A stretch of 64,000 nucleotides of DNA, taken from NCBI RefSeq assembly GCF_004053875.1, contig NZ_SBIP01000002.1, positions 62,001 to 126,000 of the forward strand. Direction: 5' to 3'. Source of the DNA: Neorhizobium lilium (lineage in GTDB: Bacteria > Pseudomonadota > Alphaproteobacteria > Rhizobiales > Rhizobiaceae). This document shows positions 52,130 through 61,999 of the stretch, piece after piece (the stretch's first letter is position 1; each line of letters starts with the position of its first letter). A program made the position numbers and the translations under genes. The notes beneath the pieces were generated by a model. It was not told the origin of the DNA. It was given only the letters and a program-made list of their open reading frames with translations, and did no database searches.

Positions 52130-52909
52130 ATGGCTGGAGGCCCAACCCCTTCCTCCGACGCCGAAGAACAGCTGCTTCTCTCCAGCCGTGTTCTGTACCG
52201 GGCAGTCCTCATCCTCCTCCTCATCGCTGTTCTGACGGCTGGCCTCAGCATCGGGGGGCGGTGGCTCGGCCAGATGATTGCGCTTGGCGGTCACACCGAA
52301 AGCTCGGAAGAATATCCGCTGCAGGTCGGACAGGATGTCATCGAACTCCCGGCCAACACGATCCGCTTCCGTGAACAGCGACATGCAGGCCCCGCCGAGC
52401 GTGTCGATCTCTATCTGGCCTGGCCTGAAATGCGCGGCTACGGCAAGGACATCAAGGAGAGATTCGACGACGTCTCGCACCCCGAATCGTTGATCTTCCT
52501 GCAGTTGTCGCAGAGCACGATGTCGCGCGACATGTCCGGACGCCTTGAGCCGATATATTCTCGCCTATTCCAGGATAATCCCCAGCCGGCAGAGTTTGGC
52601 CTGACGCTGCATCGGCTTCGTCCCGATAGCGGCTATGGCAAGGAAGTCATCCTCACGGCGCCTCGTGCCGAGGGTGATCCTTACGTCGTGCGGTGCCTCC
52701 TGCCGGCCCCGGGCGAACAGCCCACAAGCGGCGACTGTCAGCGCGACATACGCGTAGGACGGGATCTGACTGTGCTCTATCGATTCTCCGGCCTACTTTT
52801 ACGCGATTGGCAACATATTGATGCCGCAGTTCAATCCTTTGTCGCAAAACGCTTGGCAGGCGGGTCAACAGCGCCCGTGCCGGCGGCTAAAATGCCACCA
52901 AACGAATAA
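52130..52909 (+). CDS. Rhizobial inner-membrane anchored protein
   Basis: The 259-residue protein has one N-terminal membrane segment (residues 25-45, RAVLILLLIAVLTAGLSIGG) and a large soluble part that is probably periplasmic. The soluble part has RVDLYLAWPEMRGYG and VRCLLP-like stretches. Proteins of this plan occur next to SPOR or D,D-carboxypeptidase genes in rhizobia, as here (105 bp upstream of one). Its role is unknown. Confidence 0.65.
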   Translation: MAGGPTPSSDAEEQLLLSSRVLYRAVLILLLIAVLTAGLSIGGRWLGQMIALGGHTESSEEYPLQVGQDVIELPANTIRFREQRHAGPAERVDLYLAWPEMRGYGKDIKERFDDVSHPESLIFLQLSQSTMSRDMSGRLEPIYSRLFQDNPQPAEFGLTLHRLRPDSGYGKEVILTAPRAEGDPYVVRCLLPAPGEQPTSGDCQRDIRVGRDLTVLYRFSGLLLRDWQHIDAAVQSFVAKRLAGGSTAPVPAAKMPPNE

Positions 52910-53014
52910 AGCTGCCGTTCATCATAAACCTCTTGGTAACGCTGTTCCCCTAGATTGACTGGCAACGGTCGTGACGGGGGTACGTCCGGAAATAATACAA
53001 ACAATCATGCAACG

Positions 53015-54532
53015 ATGAGTGCGGCAGTGTCGAAAAGCATGTTCTCCACGTCCTTCCCCAAGGGTGGCGTACCAATTCCGGGGCGGTTTCTCGGATTTTT
53101 CCTAACGATTGCGTTGGCCTTTTCTGTTTTTGTCGAGCCTGCGAAGGCCGATCCGAAATATGCAGGCATCGTAGTGGACGCCAAGACGGGCAAAGTGCTT
53201 TATTCCGAAGATCCGGATGGCCTTCGCTATCCGGCCTCGCTCACGAAGATGATGACGCTTTACCTCACCTTCGAAGCGCTGGAGGCGGGTCGCATCAAGC
53301 TCGATTCCGCCGTTCCCGTTTCCGCGCATGCGGCGTCGGAGCCGCCGTCCAAGCTCGGCGTACGTCCGGGCGGCGCAGTTACGGTGGACCAGGCGATCAG
53401 AGCCCTCGTCACCCGCTCTGCCAACGATATGGCGACGGCGCTTGGTGAGTATGTGGGCGGAAACGAAGACCGCTTCGCTCAGATGATGACCAACAAGGCC
53501 CGCGCGCTCGGAATGACCCGCACGACCTATCGCAACGCCAACGGGCTTCCTAATACGGCGCAGATGACGACAGCCCGCGACCAGGCGCGGCTTGGCATGG
53601 CGCTTCGTCAGCACTTCCCGCAATATTACGGTTATTTCTCCATTCGCAGCTTTGCCTATGGTCGCCAGGTCATCGGCAACCATAATCGCCTCGTGGGCAC
53701 TGTGAAGGGCGTCGACGGCATCAAGACTGGCTATACCCGCGCCGCAGGCAGCAATCTTGCGACTTCTGCACAGCTCGATGGCCACTCGATCGTCGCCGTC
53801 GTTCTTGGCAGCAGTTCCAGCGCCGCCCGTGACGCCACGATGCGCAAGCTGGTTGCCGAATACCTGCCAAGGGCATCCCGCGGCAGTGATAGCGGTCTAG
53901 TCGCCCAGACGCCGGCACCTCGCAATACCGCTGCTCCCGTCCCGTCCGTTGCAGTTGCAGCCCAGCCGCGCGTTGCCGTGACACAGTCAGACGCACGGCA
54001 GCTTGCTGCGTTCGAACTGCCGGCAACGGCTCCGCTGCCGGGCACACGTTACGATCAGCAATCGGAGTCGTCCGCATCCGCCTATGCCGGAGAGTCTGTC
54101 CGCAAAGTGGCAGCAGCGGAAGCCGTCAGCACCGCAATAGCCGGTCCCGCCGTCCCGACCCCCGCTCCGGAATATATGCCGAAGCGTCAGGGTGCCTCGC
54201 TCAAGGTGGATGCCGGAAGGCAGGATGTCGATGACGTGACAACGGCCTCGACCAAGGAACTAGCGAAGCCACAAGCTCGTATTACCTCGGGTTGGGTTAT
54301 CCAAATTGGCGTCTCTCCAAACGAGAAGGCGGCCCTCGAACTCCTGCAGTCTGCGCAGGATAAAGGCGGAAAGGTATTGCGTTCCGCCAAACCATTCGCA
54401 GTCGCCTTTGGCAGTAATGGCGGCCAGGTCTATCGCGCCCGCTTCGGCGGCTTCGATGACCAGAAGGCAGCGACCGAAGCATGCGGCGTCCTCAAGAAGA
54501 AGGGCGTCAGCTGCTGGGCCGCAATGCAATAG
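53015..54532 (+). CDS. D-alanyl-D-alanine carboxypeptidase with SPOR domain
   Basis: From the ATG at 53015 the protein has 505 residues: a signal peptide (cut near residue 46), an S11 peptidase domain with S75-x-x-K78 (SLTK), S135-A-N137 and K237-T-G, a long Pro/Ala linker and a C-terminal SPOR domain (near 425-505, GWVIQIGVSP). The peptidase trims D-Ala from peptidoglycan side chains; SPOR binds denuded glycan at the septum, so it should act in division. A stem hairpin follows immediately. The frame is open to a TTG at 52955. Confidence 0.9.
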   Translation: MSAAVSKSMFSTSFPKGGVPIPGRFLGFFLTIALAFSVFVEPAKADPKYAGIVVDAKTGKVLYSEDPDGLRYPASLTKMMTLYLTFEALEAGRIKLDSAVPVSAHAASEPPSKLGVRPGGAVTVDQAIRALVTRSANDMATALGEYVGGNEDRFAQMMTNKARALGMTRTTYRNANGLPNTAQMTTARDQARLGMALRQHFPQYYGYFSIRSFAYGRQVIGNHNRLVGTVKGVDGIKTGYTRAAGSNLATSAQLDGHSIVAVVLGSSSSAARDATMRKLVAEYLPRASRGSDSGLVAQTPAPRNTAAPVPSVAVAAQPRVAVTQSDARQLAAFELPATAPLPGTRYDQQSESSASAYAGESVRKVAAAEAVSTAIAGPAVPTPAPEYMPKRQGASLKVDAGRQDVDDVTTASTKELAKPQARITSGWVIQIGVSPNEKAALELLQSAQDKGGKVLRSAKPFAVAFGSNGGQVYRARFGGFDDQKAATEACGVLKKKGVSCWAAMQ

Positions 54533-54569
54533 GACTGTTCGTCCTGCTGCATTGGACGAACAGTCCTAT
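54529..54569. terminator. Long perfect hairpin at the end of the carboxypeptidase gene
   Basis: A 16-pair stem (54529-54544 with 54554-54569, ATAGGACTGTTCGTCC and its complement) encloses a nine-base loop and includes the stop codon. There is no T-run. It is probably a transcription end or RNA-stabilising structure. Confidence 0.65.
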
Positions 54570-54639
54570 GTAACTGCCGTGCCGCTTTGTATTCAGGCGC
54601 GGCGAAATCCTCGAGTGTAGTGCGTAAACGGGGTTTCCG

Positions 54640-54909
54640 ATGGCAATGAACGAAAACAGCATGGAGGCGGGCTTTCCGTCTTCGTCGAGGAGTCGGGCAA
54701 AGGGCGTTGCTCTCAACCCGCTTCACGAAGCAGCCATGCGGCTGGCCGGGATAGGCCTCAGCCGCTCCAGGGAGAAGTCGAAGGACCTCATCGCCATGCT
54801 TTTGAGCCATGGCGCCCGCGCCTGGCGGCATTCCCAGCCGGAGGCCAAGATCCATCTTCACGTTTCGAAGCGAAGCGGTCGCACGCCGGTGCGCATGAAG
54901 CTCCGCTAG
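54640..54909 (+). CDS. Small basic protein of unknown function
   Basis: The 89-residue protein is basic, with KDLIAMLLSHGARAWRH and KIHLHVSKRSGRTPVRMKL. It has no membrane segment. It lies between the carboxypeptidase and the DUF1489 gene, facing the latter. A nucleic-acid role is possible from charge alone. No family was recognised. Confidence 0.45.
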   Translation: MAMNENSMEAGFPSSSRSRAKGVALNPLHEAAMRLAGIGLSRSREKSKDLIAMLLSHGARAWRHSQPEAKIHLHVSKRSGRTPVRMKLR

Positions 54910-54924
54910 TCTTAGGGTCAGGAC

Positions 54925-55362
54925 CTAGAGAAGACCGAGCGCGGCGAGTTCTCGCCGTAACTCTTCCGGCATCTGAGCCATTCCTTCACCGAGCGTTCCA
55001 AGGTCCTGCGGGACCTCCTCGGCCTTGAGGTAACGCCAGCCCTGGAAAGGCCGCCGCGGCTGTGGCGCAGTCTCGATGACTTCCGGCCCGAGAAGCAGTT
55101 CGCATCGCTGGATACCGTCGCCGCCGGTAAAGGTCTTGATATCGAGCAGTCTCTGGCGGGCCATGACCTGCCCCTTGATCACCCAGTAAAGCGACCCGTC
55201 TTCCAAAAGTTCGTCGGCGCGTTTTGGCACCATCCGGGTCGTATGGCTGCTATGTGGCTCCAGGCCTCCCGCCATGGCAACAAGGGAACGCTCGGCGACC
55301 CAATCCCGCAGGTCCTGAAGGGAGTCGGCACCGACGCAGAGCTTGATGAGATGAAGAGCCAT
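54925..55362 (-). CDS. DUF1489 family protein
   Basis: The 145-residue protein matches DUF1489, a family largely of alphaproteobacteria: ALHLIKLCVGADSLQDL at the start, THTTRMVPKRADELLEDGSLYWVIKGQV (here SSHTTRMVPKR) and a C-terminal FQGWRYLKAEE. Function is unknown. It lies close downstream of sdaA on the same strand but 77 bp apart. Confidence 0.8.
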   Translation of the reverse strand: MALHLIKLCVGADSLQDLRDWVAERSLVAMAGGLEPHSSHTTRMVPKRADELLEDGSLYWVIKGQVMARQRLLDIKTFTGGDGIQRCELLLGPEVIETAPQPRRPFQGWRYLKAEEVPQDLGTLGEGMAQMPEELRRELAALGLL

Positions 55363-55439
55363 GGCTTGTGTTCAAAACCTGTCGAGCCAACAGGTCAAGC
55401 CCTCCTCCGATTTACGCCGCTATGTCCACAGCCTGGACA

Positions 55440-56849
55440 TCAGCATTCGACCACGTTGACGGCAAGGCCTCCGGTCGAAGTCTCCTTGTATTTCTCGCTC
55501 ATATCGTTGCCGGTCTGGCGCATGGTCTCGATACAGGCATCGAGCGGCACGAAATGCGTCCCGTCGCCCTTGATGGCGAGCGAAGCCGCGGTGACAGCCT
55601 TGACCGCGCCGAGCGCGTTACGCTCGATGCAGGGCACCTGGACGAGCCCGGCGACTGGATCGCAGGTCATGCCAAGGTGATGCTCCAGCGCAATCTCCGC
55701 CGCGTTCTCGATCTGCTCGGGAGACCCATCCATCACGGCCGCCAGGCCAGCAGCAGCCATGGCGGCAGCCGAACCGACTTCGCCCTGGCACCCGACTTCG
55801 GCACCCGAGATTGAGGCATTGTGCTTGATGATGCCGCCGATGGCGGCGGCCGTCAGCAGGAAGTTGTGGATGTCCTCGCGGCTGGCATCCTCATGGAAGT
55901 GAAGGTAATAGCGGATCGTCGCCGGTATGACGCCAGCGGCCCCGTTCGTCGGAGCGGTCACAACCCGGCCGCCTCCGGCATTCTCCTCGTTTACCGCCAT
56001 GGCGTAGACGCTCAGCCAGTCGTTTGCGAGCAGCGGGTTGAGCCGGTTGCTGCGCCATTCCTCGTTGAGCTTGTCATGAATGGCGCGGGCGCGTCGCTTG
56101 ACCTTGAGACCGCCGGGCATGATGCCGTCCACCTTCAGACCGCGATCGATACAGTTCGCCATCGCATCCCAGATCCGGTCCAAGCCCTCGTCCAGTTCGA
56201 CCGGGCTCATCTTCGTCTCTTCGTTGGCGCGCTTCATCTGCGCAATGGTCAGCCCGGAGGATCTCGCCATGTCGAGCATGGCTTTGGCGGTGGAAAACGG
56301 ATAGGGAACTCGGGCGTCTGGCGCCGTCGCCTTCGCCCCGCGCATGGCCTCAAGCTCCGTGTCCGTCACCACGAAACCGCCGCCGATCGAGTAATAGACC
56401 CGCTTCAGCAGCAGCCTTCCGTCGCGATCCAGAGCCGAAAAGCTCATGCCGTTGGCATGGCCGGGAAGCGGCTGCTTCCTGTCGAAGATCAGGTCCGTCT
56501 TCGGCTGGAACAGATAGGCCGGATGACCGGGAGGCGATACCTGCCCTGTCCGCTCGACGCCATCGATGATCTCATCCATGCGATCGGGATCGACGTTTTG
56601 CGGTTCCTCGCCCATCAGGCCAAGGACGACTGCCCTGCCCGTCCCATGGCCGATGCCGGTGAAGGCCAGCGATCCGTGGAGGCTGACCTTCAGCCCCGCT
56701 ACTGCGGCACCCGCCGGCCTTGGCCACTCCTTGGACAGGATCAGCTCCAGAAAGCGGTTGGCTGCCGACATAGGCCCCATCGTATGGGAGCTCGACGGGC
56801 CGATGCCGATCTTGAAGACGTCGAAAACGGAGAGAAACATAGATTTCAC
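55440..56849 (-). CDS. sdaA: L-serine ammonia-lyase, iron-sulfur type
   Basis: The 469-residue protein is a single-chain L-serine dehydratase. The N-terminal domain begins with [21 protein letters not shown] (residues 6-26, cited in parts). The C-terminal domain carries Cys in [26 protein letters not shown] and nearby, which hold a 4Fe-4S cluster. It converts L-serine to pyruvate and ammonia. It is divergent from the DUF599 gene across about 200 bp. Confidence 0.95.
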   Translation of the reverse strand: MKSMFLSVFDVFKIGIGPSSSHTMGPMSAANRFLELILSKEWPRPAGAAVAGLKVSLHGSLAFTGIGHGTGRAVVLGLMGEEPQNVDPDRMDEIIDGVERTGQVSPPGHPAYLFQPKTDLIFDRKQPLPGHANGMSFSALDRDGRLLLKRVYYSIGGGFVVTDTELEAMRGAKATAPDARVPYPFSTAKAMLDMARSSGLTIAQMKRANEETKMSPVELDEGLDRIWDAMANCIDRGLKVDGIMPGGLKVKRRARAIHDKLNEEWRSNRLNPLLANDWLSVYAMAVNEENAGGGRVVTAPTNGAAGVIPATIRYYLHFHEDASREDIHNFLLTAAAIGGIIKHNASISGAEVGCQGEVGSAAAMAAAGLAAVMDGSPEQIENAAEIALEHHLGMTCDPVAGLVQVPCIERNALGAVKAVTAASLAIKGDGTHFVPLDACIETMRQTGNDMSEKYKETSTGGLAVNVVEC

Positions 56850-57049
56850 GCAGTGCTGTTGTGATTGGCAAGCCTATGTCAGGCTGAGGTTCAGGTCGAG
56901 CAGCAGCCCGACATCCTGTTTCATCCCCGCGACATTGCCTTCCAGATAGATAGGATGAGACTGCATTACCAGAGCGGATGACTTGCCGGAACGTCCGAAA
57001 CCGAGCATGAGGGATTGAATGCCAACGGTTCCCGAGTCAGGCCAGACCC

Positions 57050-57748
57050 ATGACGACCGCTGATTACATCGCGCTAGCGCTATTTGCCCTCCTCTGGGGC
57101 CTCTATTCCTGGCTGACGGCAGGCAGCGGCGCGCGTCTGTTTCCGCGTCTCAGCCTCAACCGCGCCATGGCCGAGAGGCGGCGGCTGTGGATCTACAATT
57201 CGCTGCGCCGCGACCTCAAGATGATCGACACCCAGATCATGGCCGGTCTGCAGAACGGGACGGCCTTCTTCGCCTCCACCTCCATCTTTGCGATCGGTGG
57301 TTGTTTTGCCCTGCTCGGCGCCACCGACAAGGTGGAAGCCATTTTCACCAACCTGCCCTACGTGAGCTATGGCGGCCGCACGGCTTTCGAGCTGAAGGTC
57401 GCCGGTCTCACCTTCCTGTTCGGCTATGCCTTCTTCAAGTTCGGCTGGTCCTACCGCCTGTTCAACTACTGCACCATCCTGTTCGGCGGACTGCCGATGA
57501 CCCTGGATGCCGAAGCGGATCGTGCCGCGGCCGAACGGGCTGCCGACCAGGTGATCCGGATGAACACCATCGCTGCCGCGAACTTCAACGCAGGCCTGCG
57601 TGCCATCTTCCTGTCGATCGGCTATCTGGGGTGGTTCGCCGGGCCCTATATGTTCATTGCCATGACCCTCGTCGTGATTATCGTCCTCACCCGCCGGCAA
57701 TATTTTTCCGAAGCGAGGCTGGCGATCATGGACCGCGACCAGGATTGA
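57050..57748 (+). CDS. DUF599 membrane protein
   Basis: The 232-residue protein has four likely membrane segments, with RMNTIAAANFNAGLRAIFLSIGYLGWF (cited in parts) typical of DUF599. The family is widespread in rhizobia, with no established function. It precedes a membrane acyltransferase gene by 29 bp, so they are likely co-transcribed. Confidence 0.8.
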   Translation: MTTADYIALALFALLWGLYSWLTAGSGARLFPRLSLNRAMAERRRLWIYNSLRRDLKMIDTQIMAGLQNGTAFFASTSIFAIGGCFALLGATDKVEAIFTNLPYVSYGGRTAFELKVAGLTFLFGYAFFKFGWSYRLFNYCTILFGGLPMTLDAEADRAAAERAADQVIRMNTIAAANFNAGLRAIFLSIGYLGWFAGPYMFIAMTLVVIIVLTRRQYFSEARLAIMDRDQD

Positions 57749-57777
57749 TTTGCCAGGAACAGACTGAAAGACAGACC

Positions 57778-58767
57778 GTGACAGTTGCCAAAACGCCCGA
57801 AGCCTCCAGGCTGCCCCGGATCACCCTGATCGACACGCTCCGCGGTGTCGCTCTTGTCGCCATGGCGAGCTACCATTTCACCTGGGACCTGGAGTTCTTC
57901 GGTTATCTGGATCCGGGCACGGCCACCCACGGCTTTTTCCGCATCTATGCGCGTTCGATCGCCAGCACCTTCCTTTTCCTTGCCGGCGTCAGCCTGGTGC
58001 TGGCTCATACGCCAGCCATCCGCTGGCGTTCGTTCTGGAATCGCTTTGCCGTCGTGGCCGGAGCAGCGCTTGCAATCAGCATCGCCACCTTCTTTGCCTT
58101 CCCGACCGAATGGATCTATTTCGGCATCCTGCACAATATCGCAGTATCCAGCCTGATCGGACTGGCCTTCCTGCGCCCGCCAGCCATCGTGACCAGTCTT
58201 GCCGTCCTTGTCGTGGTTGCCGCGATGGTGGCCGATTACAGTCTGGCGCCCGACATTCTCGAAACGCCGCTGTTCGACACCAGGGTGCTGAGTTGGATCG
58301 GCTTTGCGGATGTTCCACCCCGATCCAATGACTATGTACCGCTTTTCCCCTGGATTGCGGCGCTTCTGGCTGGAATTGCGCTGACCCGGTTGGCCTCGAA
58401 AAGAGGCTGGTTGACAAGGCTCGCTGGCGTCCAGACCGAGCCGAACCTGTTATCGAAAGCGGGCCGCCACAGCCTCGTCATCTATCTCCTGCACCAGCCG
58501 ATCCTGATCGGCCTCGTCTACCTCTTTTCGCTGGTTCATCCGGCCCCGCCGCCGGATCCCCGCGTCGGCTACGTCATGAGTTGCCAGACGAGCTGCCAGA
58601 ATACAGGCGGTGAGGAGGCGATCTGCCAGCGCTTCTGCGGCTGCACGGCAGACAAGTTGATCGCCCAGCAGCTGATGACACCGCTGCAGACGGGCGCAAT
58701 TCAAGCGCAGGACGACCGGATTCAGGCGATAGCTGAAGAATGTTCGATCGGCGCGCAGTTGCCTTGA
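57778..58767 (+). CDS. DUF1624 membrane acyltransferase-like protein
   Basis: From a GTG at 57778 the protein has 329 residues and about eight membrane segments. It begins with IDTLRGVALVAMASYHFTWDL, matching the heparan-alpha-glucosaminide N-acetyltransferase catalytic domain family (DUF1624). A Cys-rich tail (CQTSCQNTGGEEAICQRFCGC, cited in parts) at residues 265-295 is unusual and may bind metal or form disulfides. The reaction is unknown. Confidence 0.75.
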   Translation: MTVAKTPEASRLPRITLIDTLRGVALVAMASYHFTWDLEFFGYLDPGTATHGFFRIYARSIASTFLFLAGVSLVLAHTPAIRWRSFWNRFAVVAGAALAISIATFFAFPTEWIYFGILHNIAVSSLIGLAFLRPPAIVTSLAVLVVVAAMVADYSLAPDILETPLFDTRVLSWIGFADVPPRSNDYVPLFPWIAALLAGIALTRLASKRGWLTRLAGVQTEPNLLSKAGRHSLVIYLLHQPILIGLVYLFSLVHPAPPPDPRVGYVMSCQTSCQNTGGEEAICQRFCGCTADKLIAQQLMTPLQTGAIQAQDDRIQAIAEECSIGAQLP

Positions 58768-58775
58768 CGAGCCGG

Positions 58776-59162
58776 TCAGGTGCCGACGCCGATCTCGGCA
58801 AGTCGCGTCAGGCAGGCTTCTTCGGCATGATTGAGTTCGGCAAGCGTCTCATCGATGTCCTTGCGCTTCTGGCGGAGTTCGTCGCGCTTCTCGTCTATCC
58901 GCTTCATCATCAATTTCAGCTGCCCGAGCTCCCCCGGCGGCTCCTTGTAGACATTGATGACCTCGCGGATCTCGGCAATGGTGAATCCGATCCGGCGCCC
59001 ACGTAAGATTTCCTGAATCAGCCTGCGGTCTGCCGAGCGAAAAAGCCGCGTCCGGCCGCGCCGTTCAGGATGGATCAGCCCCTCGTCCTCATAGAAGCGA
59101 AGGGTTCGGGTGGAGACCCCGAATTCGCGCGTCAACTCGGTTATGCTGTAATACTTGTCCAC
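58776..59162 (-). CDS. MerR family regulator
   Basis: The 128-residue protein has an N-terminal MerR winged helix (residues 5-72, YSITELTREFGVSTRTLRFYEDEGL, cited in parts) and a C-terminal coiled coil (80-115). There is no Cys pattern for metal and the effector domain is short, which fits the LiuR/BltR-like small regulators. The target is unknown; the nearest genes are DUF1624 and mgtE. Confidence 0.8.
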   Translation of the reverse strand: MDKYYSITELTREFGVSTRTLRFYEDEGLIHPERRGRTRLFRSADRRLIQEILRGRRIGFTIAEIREVINVYKEPPGELGQLKLMMKRIDEKRDELRQKRKDIDETLAELNHAEEACLTRLAEIGVGT

Positions 59163-59234
59163 CAGCGATCCCTGTCGTCTCAGGGTCAGAATAATTGACT
59201 TTTACGTAACAGTCAATTTTCGAGGTATTGGCAC

Positions 59235-60653
59235 CTAGTGGATGGCGAACCACCACGTCGCCAGACCGAGGAAAGAGAAAAAGCCGGTGACGTCGGTGAC
59301 TGTCGTCACGAAAACGGTAGAGGCGACAGCAGGGTCTGCACCCACCTTGTCGAGAAGCAGCGGTATCATGATGCCGGCAATCGCAGCCGCGATCATGTTG
59401 ATCAGCATGGCGGTCGCGATGATGCCGCCGATATTGACATCCTCGAACCACAGCCCTGCCACGACCCCGATCAGGATGCCGAACAGCACCCCGTTCAACA
59501 GCCCTACCCCGGTCTCGCGCCGAATGATGCGCCAGGCATTGTGAATGTCGATATTGCGCGTCGCAAGCGCGCGAACCGTGACGGTCATGGTCTGGGATGC
59601 GGCATTGCCTCCCATCCCAGCGACGATTGGCATGAGCACGGCAAGCGCCACGATCTGTTCGATTGTCGCATCGAACAGCCCGATGACAGAAGCTGCGAGA
59701 AAGGCTGTCAGCAGATTGACCAGCAGCCATGGCACGCGTGAGCGGGAGGTCTCCAGTACGCTGTCCGACAGTTCTTCGTCGCCGACGCCGCCGAGGCGCA
59801 TAATGTCTTCTTCGGCCTCCTCCTGGATAACGTCCACCACGTCGTCAATGGTCAGCACACCGACGAGGCGCCCGTTTTCGTCTACAACGGCTGCGGACAG
59901 AAGGTCGTACTGTTCGAAAAGCTGCGCCGCTTCTTCCTGGTCCATGTCGGCGGGCACGGGATAGCTCGTCTCGCGCATGATGGTTTCGATCTTCACCTGA
60001 CGCTTGCTGCGCAGGATCTGATCCAGGTCGAGTACGCCCACCAGCTTGAAGGTCGGGTCGATGACGAAGATCTGTGTGAAGCGTTCCGGCAGATCCTTCT
60101 CGTCACGCAGATAATCGATGGTTTGGCCAACGGTCCAGAAGGGCGGCGCGGCCACGAATTCCGTCTGCATGCGACGGCCTGCAGAGCTTTCCGGATAGTC
60201 GAGTGCGCGCCGCAGGCGGACGCGCTCCGTGAACGGCAGCTGCGCGAGGATTTCTTCTCGGTCTTCCTGGTCCAGATCCTCGAGAATGTAGACGGCATCG
60301 TCCGAATCGAGATCGCCGATTGCTTCCGCAATCTGCGCGTTCGACATCTGATCGACGATCTCCAGTCGGATCGATTCATCGACCTCCGTCAGCGCGGTGA
60401 GATCGAAATCCTTGCCGAGAAGCCGCACGAGCGCCAAGCGCTGGTCCGGGGCAATAGCCTCCAGGAGGTCGCCAAGTTCGGACTCGTGCAGACGGGCCAC
60501 ATGCTGGCGCAGAAACACGACGTCACGATCGGCAATGGCTGCCGCAACGCTTGTGATGAAATCGCTACGGATGGAGCCATCTTCAGAATAGACGTCGGCG
60601 CCAACGTCGTCGGTTTTTGTGCGAACGCGGTCGTCTTCGCCGATATCGCTCAT
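59235..60653 (-). CDS. mgtE: Magnesium transporter MgtE
   Basis: The 472-residue protein has the MgtE layout: an N-terminal helical domain (residues 30-140, DSDDAVYILEDLDQEDREEIL, cited in parts), two CBS domains (150-270, with VGVLDLDQIL and VGVLTIDDVVDVI) and five membrane segments (295-472) with the PIVAGMGGNA pore region. Magnesium binding to the cytoplasmic part closes the channel. It is preceded by a 200-bp gap and is leftward. Confidence 0.95.
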   Translation of the reverse strand: MSDIGEDDRVRTKTDDVGADVYSEDGSIRSDFITSVAAAIADRDVVFLRQHVARLHESELGDLLEAIAPDQRLALVRLLGKDFDLTALTEVDESIRLEIVDQMSNAQIAEAIGDLDSDDAVYILEDLDQEDREEILAQLPFTERVRLRRALDYPESSAGRRMQTEFVAAPPFWTVGQTIDYLRDEKDLPERFTQIFVIDPTFKLVGVLDLDQILRSKRQVKIETIMRETSYPVPADMDQEEAAQLFEQYDLLSAAVVDENGRLVGVLTIDDVVDVIQEEAEEDIMRLGGVGDEELSDSVLETSRSRVPWLLVNLLTAFLAASVIGLFDATIEQIVALAVLMPIVAGMGGNAASQTMTVTVRALATRNIDIHNAWRIIRRETGVGLLNGVLFGILIGVVAGLWFEDVNIGGIIATAMLINMIAAAIAGIMIPLLLDKVGADPAVASTVFVTTVTDVTGFFSFLGLATWWFAIH

Positions 60654-60862
60654 GAGGCCCTCGCTGACAGCATTCGACTTCCAGAGGATGGGCGGAAAAG
60701 CCTACTGCCAGCAATCAGATAGCCGACCGTGACACAGACAATCATGCCGCTGTCGCCGGTGCTAGAGCAATTAAACGCCGAGGTCTAGCTCAAGTTAAAA
60801 TGGCGCCTCTCTTGCAAGCAAGCACGGTGATCAACGGCTGCAACTATAGTACGGTATATCTC

Positions 60863-61363
60863 ATGAAGATCCTCCGATATCCCGACCCCGGCCTCTCCAC
60901 ACGCTGCACCCCGGTCACCGTATTCGATGATGGATTGTCCGCTTTTGCCGCCGATCTGCTCGCCACCATGCGCACCGCGCCCGGCGTTGGGATAACGGCG
61001 GCCCATGTCGGGACCTTCGTCCGCCTTTTCGTGCTGGATCTTCCGGACTGGCCGCAACCGCTCTACTACGTCAACCCGGTCATTCTGGAGGCTTCCGTCG
61101 AAACCATACGCCATATGGAAGGAAGCGTTTCCATGCCTGGAGCGACCGAGGAAGTGGAACGGCCGCGGCGGATTCGGTTCTCCTATCAAGATATCCAAGG
61201 GCTTTCCCATGAGACAGAGGCACAGGATTTTCACGCCGTCTGCATCCAACATGAGATCGACCAACTCGATGGCATTTTCTGGTTGAAGCGGCTGTCCCGG
61301 CTGAAGCGCGAACGCCTCGTGCGGCGTTGGGAGAAGGAAGAACTCCGTCGCGCAATCGGCTAG
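60863..61363 (+). CDS. Degenerate peptide deformylase-like protein
   Basis: From the ATG at 60863 the protein has 166 residues and the peptide deformylase fold, but its key motifs are altered. GxGxAAxQ reads GVGITAAH, EGCLS reads EGSVS (metal Cys to Ser), and QHExDH reads QHEIDQ (second metal His to Gln). With two of three metal ligands replaced it should not be a normal deformylase. This variant recurs in rhizobia. Its role may be regulatory or in another substrate reaction. Confidence 0.8.
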   Translation: MKILRYPDPGLSTRCTPVTVFDDGLSAFAADLLATMRTAPGVGITAAHVGTFVRLFVLDLPDWPQPLYYVNPVILEASVETIRHMEGSVSMPGATEEVERPRRIRFSYQDIQGLSHETEAQDFHAVCIQHEIDQLDGIFWLKRLSRLKRERLVRRWEKEELRRAIG

Positions 61364-61501
61364 ATTGACGACTGCTCCTGAAGATCCAGCTTTCCGCAGG
61401 CGGCAACGGAACCTCGTGCCATGACCCGGGTTCTAGGAACAAGCGCACAGACCTGCAGCATATGTCGCCGCAAAGAAGCGCTCAGACCTTAGGAGACGAC
61501 C

Positions 61502-61999
61502 ATGACCGCCAAGAAAAGCGTGGACGACATTACCCGCGAGGAAGACTACCGCGACTACGACACCCGCAATATCGATCAAGGCTGGCCCTATGCGGACAAG
61601 CCGGGTGCTGCTTCCGACGCCGTCGAAAATGCCGCCTATGGCGATCCGGAGGCCAATTTCGACCGCGAGCGCAATGGCGGCTTCCTCATCGACTCGGCGG
61701 GTGCCGATGGCCTCGAGGAGCCTCTGGTGGATAGCGAAGCTCCCGGTACGGTGGGGCTGGAAGTTTCCGACGATCTTGAAGAGCGCATTACCGATGCCCT
61801 CGACGAACTCGACGTGATCGAGATGAACTCCATCGACGTCCATGTGGACCAAGGCAATGTCACGATCGAGGGAACCGTTGACGAAGCCGACACGGCTCGG
61901 AAGATTATCCGCGCCATCCAGGGCATTGCCGGCGTCCGCAAGGTGACCAACAACCTGCAGCTTGTGGGAGTGGACAGCCGTATTCCTGACGACGACTAA
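61502..61999 (+). CDS. BON domain protein
   Basis: The 165-residue protein begins with an acidic, low-complexity half (residues 1-80, TREEDYRDYDTRN) and ends in a BON domain (84-155, IEGTVDEADTARKIIRAIQ, cited in parts). BON domains bind phospholipid and are often envelope-associated, but no signal peptide is visible here, so it is probably cytoplasmic. Its stop overlaps the convergent osmC gene by four bases. Confidence 0.8.
   Translation: MTAKKSVDDITREEDYRDYDTRNIDQGWPYADKPGAASDAVENAAYGDPEANFDRERNGGFLIDSAGADGLEEPLVDSEAPGTVGLEVSDDLEERITDALDELDVIEMNSIDVHVDQGNVTIEGTVDEADTARKIIRAIQGIAGVRKVTNNLQLVGVDSRIPDDD

Noticed and set aside
57187..57777. Upstream extension of the DUF1624 frame to 57187
   Set aside because: The first 590 bp overlap the well-supported DUF599 gene in another frame; the GTG at 57778 is followed by the family's normal start.
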